Shown in pieces: positions 18,400 to 25,552 of a stretch of 38,096 nt of DNA. Position 1 is the stretch's first letter. The number at the start of each line of letters is the position of its first letter. Position numbers and translations under genes: made by a program. The DNA comes from Candidatus Zhuqueibacterota bacterium (GTDB lineage Bacteria > Electryoneota > RPQS01), in the NCBI GenBank assembly GCA_003818605.1, contig RPQS01000036.1:1-38096 (forward strand). The letters run 5' to 3'. The notes beneath the pieces were generated by a model. The model saw nothing but the letters and a program-made list of their open reading frames with translations. It was not told where the DNA came from and searched no databases.

Positions 18400-20050
18400 A
18401 ATATTGGTGATCAGCATCACTCGCATGGGTGACATCATTCAGTCCATTCCGTTTTTCCGCAGATTGCGGCGGCGGAATCCGGGCGCGGAAATCCATGTGC
18501 TGGTCGAGAGGTGTTTTGCCGACGTGGCCGCGTTTCTCCCGGAGGTGGACCGACTGCATACGATCCAGCTCGAAGATCTGCTGCCCGATCTTGCGTCCGG
18601 ACGTAATGGGGATCTTTCGGGCGCCACAGCCTTCTATCGCGATTTTATCGGTCAGTTCCGCGCGGCAAACTATTCGGAAGTTTGGAATCTTACTCACACA
18701 CGTCCGTCCACCATATTAAACTATCTGTTGGCGGCTGAAAATGGCCGGGGAGTGACCCTCGATTCTCTCGGCTTGCAGCGTGTGAATTCGCCGTGGCTGA
18801 TCTACTTTTTTGCGACCAATCTTGCCCGGCCCTGGTGCCAGTTCAATCTCGTGGACATCTATGCGAATTGTATAGATCAGGTGGAGTGGCTTTCGGGGAG
18901 ATCGCTGAGCATCCCTGATCAAAACAAGAATACGGATATTTCACATCTTCGACTCAGTCCCTCGGCGCGTTGGCGGATTGCGGTTCACCCCGGAGCGTCT
19001 CAGAGCAGCAAGCAATGGCCGGTCGAACAGTATCGCGCGGTTGTGCAGCAGCTGTCCCGCAGGCATAACGTCGAAATTGTCGTGGTAGGCGGTAAACGCG
19101 ACCGGAATTTGGGCAACGTCTTTGCCGGTATGCCGCGAGTTGTGAACGCCATTGGTGAAACGACCGTTCCGCAGCTAACCGCTTTGCTTTCTCAAACTCA
19201 TTTGCTGCTGAGCAACGACTCCGGCCCCATGCATATCGCCGCCGCGGTCGGCACTCGCGTGTTAGATATCACCGTGGGCAGTGCGCTCGGACATGAGACC
19301 GCTCCCTATGGTGAAGGGCACGTGGTTCTCGAACCGGATATAGATTGTTTTCCGTGTTCTCCGTTTGCCTCTTGCTCGACCGGATTGTGCAGCGCGAAGA
19401 TTCAGCCGGACACCGTGGCTGTCTTAGTCGGCTGGATGTTGGGTTGGCAGCCGGCTCCGCTGGAAAGCGAATTGCGCGGATCGCGCGTTTACCAAACCGG
19501 ATTCTCCGGAACGGACGGCATGCTGGATCTCGCGCAGATCTTCCATTCGGCGCCCTGCGGTCGCGATGAACTGCATAAATTTATCCGTCCGGTTTGGTTG
19601 TCGGTGTTGGAGAATCAGCCGTCGCGAAGCCTGACTTCGGATGTCCGTATTCCACGGGAGGTAAGCCGCCGGGCTGCCGCGGCGCTGACGTTGGCCAGAC
19701 AGGCGAAAGGCTTTGCCGCCCAATTGGCTCGCGCCGCTCACAATCCTTCCGAATTTCTGCCGACGATCAAGAATTTGGGTGAACTTCTTAGCTTGGCGGA
19801 AGCGGATCTTTCTTCGTCGCTTCGCCATCATGGTCTGCTGCGAAGCTTTGACGTCTATTCGGGCATTGCGCGCGCAAGTCTAGCCGCGGATGATTTGGTC
19901 CGGCAGGCGGAAGAAACGGCGGACATTTACGACCGAATGATTCAACTGCTTCGTCCGCTGGCCGAAGTCGTGTCTCCCGGAATTTCACAAACAAAATATA
20001 TCCCAAGCCTCGTTGAGGAATCTTATGAAAATCTCACTGAATGGGCATGA
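18383..20050 (+). CDS. GT9 (heptosyltransferase-like) protein with C-terminal extension, copy 2
   Basis: 555 residues, paralogue of the preceding gene and starting 17 bases inside it. The GT9 core shows ILVISITRMGDIIQSIPFFRRL, VHPGASQSSKQWPVEQY and SNDSGPMHIAAAVGTRVLDITVG. Its cysteines fall at exactly C322, C325, C331 and C336, as in copy 1. The extension begins with the same pattern (RG-RV-T-S-G-LDL, then a Trp-containing segment) before a long helical tail rich in Ala, Arg and Leu. The second copy keeps the catalytic-site residues, so both look active. They may add two successive residues or form a heterodimer (inference). No signal peptide. Confidence 0.85.
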   Translation: MPPSPKILVISITRMGDIIQSIPFFRRLRRRNPGAEIHVLVERCFADVAAFLPEVDRLHTIQLEDLLPDLASGRNGDLSGATAFYRDFIGQFRAANYSEVWNLTHTRPSTILNYLLAAENGRGVTLDSLGLQRVNSPWLIYFFATNLARPWCQFNLVDIYANCIDQVEWLSGRSLSIPDQNKNTDISHLRLSPSARWRIAVHPGASQSSKQWPVEQYRAVVQQLSRRHNVEIVVVGGKRDRNLGNVFAGMPRVVNAIGETTVPQLTALLSQTHLLLSNDSGPMHIAAAVGTRVLDITVGSALGHETAPYGEGHVVLEPDIDCFPCSPFASCSTGLCSAKIQPDTVAVLVGWMLGWQPAPLESELRGSRVYQTGFSGTDGMLDLAQIFHSAPCGRDELHKFIRPVWLSVLENQPSRSLTSDVRIPREVSRRAAAALTLARQAKGFAAQLARAAHNPSEFLPTIKNLGELLSLAEADLSSSLRHHGLLRSFDVYSGIARASLAADDLVRQAEETADIYDRMIQLLRPLAEVVSPGISQTKYIPSLVEESYENLTEWA

Positions 20051-20648
20051 GCTGTCCCGAACTGCGGAAGGTGATCAGACGGTCGAACAAGTTCTGATGG
20101 AAGTACGCAGCGAGATTCAAGCCGCCGGCCGTGTGGTGACACGAGTGGCGGTGGACGGAGAGCCTCTGTCCGCGGGTTGGCAGCGCCGGCGGCATTTGGG
20201 AAAACCGGTCTCGCAGATTCAGCAAATGGATCTGGTCATTGAAGAACCGGCCCGCCTCCAACACCAAACATTGCGCGATGCCGCGGAATTGGCTGACCGC
20301 CTCGTCGGACAGGCCAAACCGTTGGGCAGAAAGTTTCGCGTAGGCGATGAAGTCACGGCCAACAACGAACTGTCGGCTCTGCTTGATGACCTGAAGCTAA
20401 TTGTATCGGGTCTGGATCTCACCACTCGGAAAAGCAATGAAAATTCGTTATCTCCGGTAAGAAATAGACTTATGGATACGGCGACTCGGCTTCTGCCTAC
20501 GCTGGATCGGATCTATAAAGCTCAAGCCCAGGGCGACTATATCGCCATCGCCGATGAGCTGGAGTATGACCTCCGCGACCAAATGGTCGAATGGAAAGAT
20601 CTTCTGTCTGAAGTTCAACGTTCCTTGGAGCCGTTGCCGCAGGATTAA
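20025..20648 (+). CDS. Unrecognised 207-residue protein at the end of the glycosylation block
   Basis: I do not recognise this family. The ATG at 20025 is chosen because GAGGA (20015-20019) lies six bases upstream; a TTG at 20013 has no such site. The first ~75 residues alternate short strands and one helix (KISLNGHEL, QTVEQVLMEVRSEIQAAG, VVTRVAVDGEPLS, QIQQMDLVIEEP), suggesting a small beta-grasp or ubiquitin-like fold. The rest is a helical, acidic domain (LRDAAELADRLVGQ, NELSALLDDLKLIVSGLDLTT, ELEYDLRDQMVEWKDLLSEV). No signal peptide or membrane segment. It overlaps the second GT9 gene by 26 bases and ends just before the sigma-28-type promoter of the filament genes. A chaperone or adaptor linking glycosyltransferases to flagellin is possible but is only a guess. 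Confidence 0.75.
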   Translation: MKISLNGHELSRTAEGDQTVEQVLMEVRSEIQAAGRVVTRVAVDGEPLSAGWQRRRHLGKPVSQIQQMDLVIEEPARLQHQTLRDAAELADRLVGQAKPLGRKFRVGDEVTANNELSALLDDLKLIVSGLDLTTRKSNENSLSPVRNRLMDTATRLLPTLDRIYKAQAQGDYIAIADELEYDLRDQMVEWKDLLSEVQRSLEPLPQD

Positions 20649-20659
20649 TGGCAAGTTAC

Positions 20660-20686
20660 GGACGGCGACAAGAATAAGTCCCGTCC
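20660..20686 (+). terminator. Hairpin after the glycosylation block, no clear U-tract
   Basis: GGACGG-c-GAC at 20660-20669 pairs with GTC-CCGTCC at 20678-20686: nine base pairs with one bulged C and an eight-base A/T-rich loop. Only TGCTT follows instead of a U-run, so it is at best a weak intrinsic terminator. It lies between the last glycosylation gene and the filament promoter. Confidence 0.35.
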
Positions 20687-20701
20687 TGCTTGAGAAAAAA
20701 T

Positions 20702-20729
20702 TAAAGTTTCACGTGCCGGTTTCCGATAC
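20702..20729 (+). promoter_or_regulatory. Sigma-28-type (FliA) promoter for merR-flagellin 1
   Basis: TAAAGTTT at 20702-20709 is an exact match to the flagellar sigma -35 consensus. Twelve bases later TCCGATAC (20722-20729) matches GCCGATAA at six of eight positions. It is 63 bases upstream of the merR start and in the only gap (144 bases) of this region. Spacing is one base longer than the usual 11. It would drive merR, flagellin 1, the chaperone-like gene and the asparagine-synthase-like gene. Confidence 0.72.
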
Positions 20730-20792
20730 TATGAGTGGATGAAACAACAACCGTATACCGGATAGAACGTGAAATATAAGGAGCAGGCTGCT

Positions 20793-21143
20793 ATGCCAAA
20801 GGGACGTGGACTCAAAGCGCCAAAACACTTCTCCATCGGACAGGTCCATGCGATCACCGGCATTCCCAAACCGACCATTCGATATTGGGAAAAAGAGTTT
20901 AAAGATTTTCTGGAGCCGTTGCGCACGACGGGCAATCAGCGGCGTTACGACGAAGGAAGCATCGCGGATCTGGAGAAAGTGAACTATCTGGTCAAAGTGC
21001 AAGGCTATACGATTGAGGGCGCCCGGCGCAAGCTCGAACTGTTGCGCAAAATCGAAAAAAGCGAAGTTCCGCCCTCCGATCCTATCGCCGAACTGGCCAG
21101 AGCAATGTCCGAATACCTGCTGAAGAAGCTGGTTAAAGAGTAG
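20793..21143 (+). CDS. MerR-family transcriptional regulator next to flagellin
   Basis: 116 residues. It starts at ATG 20793 with AAGGAG at 20778-20783; an in-frame GTG at 20769 has no ribosome site. The winged-helix MerR domain is clear: FSIGQVHAITGIPKPTIRYWEKEF (helix-turn-helix, with IRYWE), then TTGNQRRYDEGSIADLEKVNYLVKVQGYTIEGARRKL. The C-terminal part is a short helix (IAELARAMSEYLLKKLV) with no metal-binding cysteines or effector domain, resembling the small MerR proteins often named MlrA-like or HTH_MerR-SF. It shares a sigma-28-type transcript with flagellin 1, 38 bases upstream of it, so it may regulate late flagellar or glycosylation genes (inference). Confidence 0.85.
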   Translation: MPKGRGLKAPKHFSIGQVHAITGIPKPTIRYWEKEFKDFLEPLRTTGNQRRYDEGSIADLEKVNYLVKVQGYTIEGARRKLELLRKIEKSEVPPSDPIAELARAMSEYLLKKLVKE

Positions 21144-21181
21144 AAGAATTTCAGAAGACAATATCAGGAGATTTCCAACCC

Positions 21182-22081
21182 ATGAGTACAAGGATCAATC
21201 ACAACCTGCTGTCGCTGGGCGCCCAACGGGCACTTTGGACGACCCAGACCGACCTCGACAAAGCAGTTCAAAGATTGTCCAGCGGCCTGCGTATTAACTA
21301 TGCGTGGGACGATCCGACCGGCCTCGGAATTTCCGAAAGGCTGCGGGCCGCAATCGCCGGCATGGCCGAGGCTGAAAAGAACGCCAACTATGACGTCAAC
21401 ATGATGCAGACTGCGGAAGGCGCTCTGGCTGTAATTGATGAAAAACTGATCCGCATGCGCGCTATCGCCATTCAGGCGTCCAACGGAGTGTTGACGACCC
21501 TCGATCGGCAGGTCGCGAATGTGGAGTTCCAGCAGCTCAAGAGCGAAATGGACCGCATCGCTCGTACGGCCAACTACAACGGCTTCTTCCTGCTCGACGG
21601 CAGCCGCTCGGCGCCTGCCATCAGCACCGATACCACGCTGGCTTTGGGCTTCAATGGTGTGTCCACCGCGGGCAACGCGAACTCCGTTAAGTTCCACATC
21701 GGCGAAAGCAACACGGTAGGTCAGGATTACTACTACATTAATATCGCCGGCATGACCGCTTCACAATTGGGAATCGTCGGTCTCGATGTGTCCAACACCG
21801 CTACCGCGCAGGAAGCCGTTGAGACCATTATTGCCGCCATCAATTCCAAGGACGTCACTCGTACCTTCCTCGGATCTATGGTGGAAAGACTGCAAAACAC
21901 GATTCTCAATCTGAAGGTGCAGGCCGAATCGGCTACAGCGTCCGAATCCACGATTCGCGATGCCGACTTCGCCGCGGAAATGTCGAACTTCACACGGGCG
22001 CAGATCCTGATGCAAACCGGCGTGAGCATGCTCACCACGGCCAACTCGGTGCCGCAGATCGTTGCCCAGTTGGTCGGCTGA
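21182..22081 (+). CDS. fliC: Flagellin 1
   Basis: 299-residue filament subunit. The D0/D1 N-terminus has INHNLLSLGAQRALWTTQTDLDKAVQRLSSGLRINYAWDDPTGLGISERLR, and the C-terminus has RDADFAAEMSNFTRAQILMQTGVSMLTTANSVPQIVAQLVG. The central domain, about residues 140-245, is very short, so D2/D3 are largely absent. The usual INSAKDDAAGLAIS stretch is replaced by INYAWDDPTGLGIS in both copies here. Ribosome site AGGAG at 21166-21170, spacer 11. It sits 38 bases after merR under the sigma-28-type promoter. The many Ser/Thr in the central part are candidate O-glycosylation sites for the upstream block (inference). Symbol is generic; the organism's own naming is unknown. Confidence 0.95.
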   Translation: MSTRINHNLLSLGAQRALWTTQTDLDKAVQRLSSGLRINYAWDDPTGLGISERLRAAIAGMAEAEKNANYDVNMMQTAEGALAVIDEKLIRMRAIAIQASNGVLTTLDRQVANVEFQQLKSEMDRIARTANYNGFFLLDGSRSAPAISTDTTLALGFNGVSTAGNANSVKFHIGESNTVGQDYYYINIAGMTASQLGIVGLDVSNTATAQEAVETIIAAINSKDVTRTFLGSMVERLQNTILNLKVQAESATASESTIRDADFAAEMSNFTRAQILMQTGVSMLTTANSVPQIVAQLVG

Positions 22082-22130
22082 TGAAAAGTCCGAAACGGGC
22101 GGATGACGCCTCTTCGTGCGGGTGCCGCGC

Positions 22131-22574
22131 ATGACCTCGAAACCGACCTTAATGCGAGCCGCTCATCAAACGGCCGACGGTCTGCGCGGCGTTCTTCAGC
22201 AGCTGTTTGCACTGTCGCTTGCGCAAGTGGATGCGCTCGAACGCGAAGACTATCGCGAACTCGAAAGACTGATTGCCGCTAAAGCGCCTCTCTTGCAGGC
22301 GCTTCCGGCGCTCTTGAAGTCTGCTGAAGAATGCGGGTGGAAACTGTATGACCCGGCCACTTTTCCGGCGGATAAATCCTGTGCGGCTTTACTGACGGAG
22401 GCGGCGGATTTCAGCCGCCGCCTGCAGGCTCATGAAAAATTCGTCCTCGGTCAGGTCCTGGCGCGTAAAGCGCAGATGGGTGAACGGCTGAGTGCGTTGG
22501 CCTGCAAACGAAATGCGGCGGCCGGATATCGCGAACCGATGAACCAGGGCTCAATGATAGACACGGCGCGTTGA
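22131..22574 (+). CDS. FliT/FlgN-like helical protein between flagellin 1 and asnB
   Basis: 147 residues from ATG 22131; an in-frame GTG at 22116 is possible, and neither has a strong ribosome site. It is all-helical with the pattern of small flagellar export chaperones: LRGVLQQLFALSLAQVDALEREDYRELERLIAAKAPLLQAL, where a helix with a DALEREDY-type turn precedes a KAPLL helix, followed by a C-terminal QAHEKFVLGQVLARKAQMGERLSAL helix. FliT and FlgN share this shape. Placement directly after flagellin supports a chaperone role, but similarity is too low for a firm gene name. The stop is four bases before the next ATG. Confidence 0.6.
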   Translation: MTSKPTLMRAAHQTADGLRGVLQQLFALSLAQVDALEREDYRELERLIAAKAPLLQALPALLKSAEECGWKLYDPATFPADKSCAALLTEAADFSRRLQAHEKFVLGQVLARKAQMGERLSALACKRNAAAGYREPMNQGSMIDTAR

Positions 22575-22578
22575 AACT

Positions 22579-24411
22579 ATGTGTGGATTTGCCGGAGAAT
22601 ATTTAACCGATGCGCAGGAGCAGGTGGATGCCGCATCGCTTCGCCGACGGGTGGAGCGTATGCAGCACCGCGGCCCCGATGCGCTCGGTTTCTGGCTCGA
22701 TCACCACGTCGGTTTCGCTCACGCGCGCCTGTCTCTCTTGGATTTCGCCAGCGGCGACCAGCCCATGCGCAGCCCGCGCGGCACCGTGCTCTCTTATAAT
22801 GGAGAGATTTATAACGGAAATGAACTGCGCGCCGAACTTTCCGTACGTGGTTGGACGTTCCGCACGCGCAGCGATACCGAAGTGCTGCTCGCTGCCTATG
22901 AAACATGGGGGACTCGCGCTTGGGAAAGGCTGAACGGGATGTTTGCCTTCGCCCTGTACGATCCGCAATCGGACCGGCTCTATCTGGTGCGCGACAGGCT
23001 GGGTATCAAACCGCTCTTTTATCGCACCACGGCGCGCGGCACGGAATTCGGCAGTGAACCGTCCGCCTGGGAACACCTGAGCGATAATGCGACTTCGATA
23101 AACCCGTCTCTCGTGCTTCAATATCTTCGCTTCGCTCAGCCCGTGTTGGGGACACAAACGGTATTCACGGATTTGCAGGTCTTGGAACCGGGAACGCAGC
23201 TCGTGGTGGATACGCATGGTGCGACGGTGGAACGGTGGTTTTCGCCTTCTGCGAAATTCGCGCCGAATGAAGACGGCGCATCCGTTATCCGCGCTAGACT
23301 GCGTCACTTGCTGCATTCCGCCATCGGTCGGCAAATGGTGGCCGATGCGCCGGTGGGGGTGTTTCTTTCCGGAGGAATTGACAGTGCCATTCTGGTCGGT
23401 TTGCTGTCCCAAATGCGGGACGATCCTCCCGCCACGTTCACGATTGCGCTGTCCGGCGACGAAGAGGAACTTCGCCCGGCCGCGGCCGTCGCGGCGCGAT
23501 GGAATTGCAATCATCATGAAGCGATTGTCTCACCCGCCGAGTTCTTCTCTGCGATGCGGGATCTGATCGGAAAACGGCATTTGCCCGCCGCGTATCCGAA
23601 TGAAGTGTTGATTTATCTGCTGGCGCAGCGCGCATCATCGGAAGTAAAAGCCGTGCTGACGGGGGAAGGCGCCGATGAACTGTTCGGCGGATACACGCGC
23701 ATCCTGTCCACGCTCGATATTTATATGAAGGCGCAGGATGCAGCGAAAAAAGGCGATCCGATGATGCTGGATCTGCTGCGAATGGAATATCCGCAGCTCG
23801 ATTCCGGTTCCGATTCACGTTTCTTCGCGGGCATCTATTCATGGTTTCAATATTCTGAATTGGATGGTCTTTTAAAGGATAAATGGCGTGAAGCTCTTCG
23901 GCAATTGGACCATTCGGATCCGTTCGCGGATATGCTGAAGGAATTTCATGCGATTTCGCCCGGCAATCGGTTTCATTGGCTTCTCGAGTATGCGCACTTG
24001 CCCAATCTTCTCGCCAGACTCGATGGCGCAACAATGGGAGCATCTCTCGAAGGCCGTGTTCCGTATACCGATACGAATCTTGTGGACTATGTTACGAGTC
24101 TGCAGCCCGAGTGGAAATATGCGCCGCATTGCCCCGATAAGCCTCTTCTGAGAGGCATGTTCGATGATTTTCTTCCACGAGAGGTTGCCGAGAGACCCAA
24201 ACGTGCGTTTAATGCCTCTCTGGATAAGCTGTTCCAAAGCTCCGAGGGGTGTGTGGAGATTGGAAAAGTGTGTTCAACGGATGCGATGTCGGAGATCTTC
24301 AACCTGAGCGCGCTCCGTGCGTGGATGAATGGCAACCGTTCCGCAGGCTTCGGCCAAAAGTGCTGGTTGTTGCTCAGTCTGAACATGTGGCTGAATCGCA
24401 ACATCCTGTAG
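22579..24411 (+). CDS. asnB: Asparagine synthase (glutamine-hydrolysing)-like amidotransferase
   Basis: 610 residues with both AsnB domains. The class-II glutaminase has the Cys2 nucleophile (MCGFAGEY), RGPD at 31-34 and YNGEIYN at 73-79. The synthetase domain has the PP-loop SGGIDS at 264-269 and TGEGADELFGGY at 361-372. It therefore makes ammonia from glutamine and an acyl-adenylate from ATP. True asparagine synthesis is possible, but AsnB relatives in O-antigen and flagellar glycan clusters amidate sugar acids. Its place between two flagellin genes, four bases after the chaperone-like gene, favours a glycan-modifying role (inference). The start is fixed by the need for Cys at position 2. 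Confidence 0.9.
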   Translation: MCGFAGEYLTDAQEQVDAASLRRRVERMQHRGPDALGFWLDHHVGFAHARLSLLDFASGDQPMRSPRGTVLSYNGEIYNGNELRAELSVRGWTFRTRSDTEVLLAAYETWGTRAWERLNGMFAFALYDPQSDRLYLVRDRLGIKPLFYRTTARGTEFGSEPSAWEHLSDNATSINPSLVLQYLRFAQPVLGTQTVFTDLQVLEPGTQLVVDTHGATVERWFSPSAKFAPNEDGASVIRARLRHLLHSAIGRQMVADAPVGVFLSGGIDSAILVGLLSQMRDDPPATFTIALSGDEEELRPAAAVAARWNCNHHEAIVSPAEFFSAMRDLIGKRHLPAAYPNEVLIYLLAQRASSEVKAVLTGEGADELFGGYTRILSTLDIYMKAQDAAKKGDPMMLDLLRMEYPQLDSGSDSRFFAGIYSWFQYSELDGLLKDKWREALRQLDHSDPFADMLKEFHAISPGNRFHWLLEYAHLPNLLARLDGATMGASLEGRVPYTDTNLVDYVTSLQPEWKYAPHCPDKPLLRGMFDDFLPREVAERPKRAFNASLDKLFQSSEGCVEIGKVCSTDAMSEIFNLSALRAWMNGNRSAGFGQKCWLLLSLNMWLNRNIL

Positions 24412-24448
24412 TTCTTTGGAATAACGACCCTCTTCCGGATGGTTTTTC

Positions 24449-24475
24449 TCAAGTCCCGTTTGGACTCGCCGATAA
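24449..24475 (+). promoter_or_regulatory. Sigma-28-type (FliA) promoter for flagellin 2-fliD-fliS
   Basis: GCCGATAA at 24468-24475 is an exact match to the flagellar sigma -10 consensus. The -35 TCAAGTCC (24449-24456) matches TAAAGTTT at five of eight positions, with the canonical 11-base spacing. It sits in the 139-base gap between asnB and flagellin 2; the expected start near 24482 would leave a leader of about 70 bases. Confidence 0.85.
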
Positions 24476-24550
24476 CTCTGACAGAGTTGGGTGCGAGACC
24501 AACGAGTTGGCGTTCATAACCATCATATACGCTTTCGGAGGAGGAATCGA

Positions 24551-25450
24551 ATGAGTACGCGAATCAACCACAACTTGCTCTCTCTGGGCGCCCAGCGTTC
24601 AATCTGGATGACCCAGAACGACCTCGACAAGGCAGTTCAGAGACTGTCCAGCGGTCTGCGGATCAACTACGCGTGGGACGACCCGACAGGCCTCGGTATT
24701 TCAGAGCGCATGCGCGCGAACATCGTCGGTATGCAGGAAGCGGAAAAGAATGCAACCTACGATGTCAACATGCTGCAGACGGCGGAAGGCGCCCTCGCGG
24801 TAATTGATGAGAAGCTGATCAGAATGCGCGCCATCGCGGTGCAAGCCTCGAACGGTATTCTGACCACTCTCGACCGTCAAGTCGCGAACGTCGAATTCCA
24901 GCAATTGAAGTCGGAAATTGATCGTATCGCCAAGACGACCAACTACAACGGATTCTATCTGTTGGATGGAAGTCGCGCGGCATCCACGATCAGCACCGAC
25001 ACGACGATGGCCCTCGGTTTCAACGGCGTTTCCACCGCCGCCAATACGAATGCCATTAAGTTCCACATCGGTGAGAACAACAACGTCGGTCAGGACTATT
25101 ATTACATCAATCTCGGCGGCATGACCTCTTCGGCGCTCGGTCTGGACGGCCTGGCTCTGTCGAGCACGACGAATTCGCAATCCGCCGTGGAAGCCTTGAT
25201 TGATGCCATCAACAGCAAAGACACGCAGCGTACCTTCATCGGTTCTATGGTGGAGCGTCTGCAGAACACCATTCTGAACCTGAAGATTTCGCACGAGACC
25301 ACCGTAACGTCCGAATCGGCGATTCGCGATGCCGACTTCGCGCAGGAAATGTCCAACTTTACCCGCGCGCAGATTCTAATGCAGTCCGGTGTCTCGATGC
25401 TGAGCACGGCAAACTCGCTGCCGAATATTATCGCGCAGCTCGTCGGATAA
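24551..25450 (+). CDS. fliC: Flagellin 2
   Basis: 299 residues, the same length as flagellin 1 and alignable without gaps; I count about 60 differences by hand (about 80% identity), mostly in residues 140-265. The start is ATG 24551 with an unusually strong GGAGGAGGAA at 24537-24546; a longer reading from 24491 would add a basic, non-flagellin N-terminus. D0/D1 motifs (INHNLLSLGAQRS, INYAWDDPTGLGISERMR, NFTRAQILMQSGVSMLSTANSLPNIIAQLVG) are intact. It has its own sigma-28-type promoter and is followed after 102 bases by fliD. It may be the major filament subunit given its stronger ribosome site and promoter, but this is inference. Confidence 0.95.
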   Translation: MSTRINHNLLSLGAQRSIWMTQNDLDKAVQRLSSGLRINYAWDDPTGLGISERMRANIVGMQEAEKNATYDVNMLQTAEGALAVIDEKLIRMRAIAVQASNGILTTLDRQVANVEFQQLKSEIDRIAKTTNYNGFYLLDGSRAASTISTDTTMALGFNGVSTAANTNAIKFHIGENNNVGQDYYYINLGGMTSSALGLDGLALSSTTNSQSAVEALIDAINSKDTQRTFIGSMVERLQNTILNLKISHETTVTSESAIRDADFAQEMSNFTRAQILMQSGVSMLSTANSLPNIIAQLVG

Positions 25451-25552
25451 GGGCTTGACACTCTCGGAATAACCGGGCGGGTCCGGGCCTTCTGCCGAGC
25501 GTCGCAAAAGTGCTGAAGCCCATTTCGTCCGGTCTATCCAACGGGAGTGATC

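Noticed and set aside
25454-25459. TTGACA upstream of fliD as a promoter
   Set aside because: No -10 like hexamer at 16-18 bases (the region is GC-rich), and fliD can be read from the flagellin 2 promoter.
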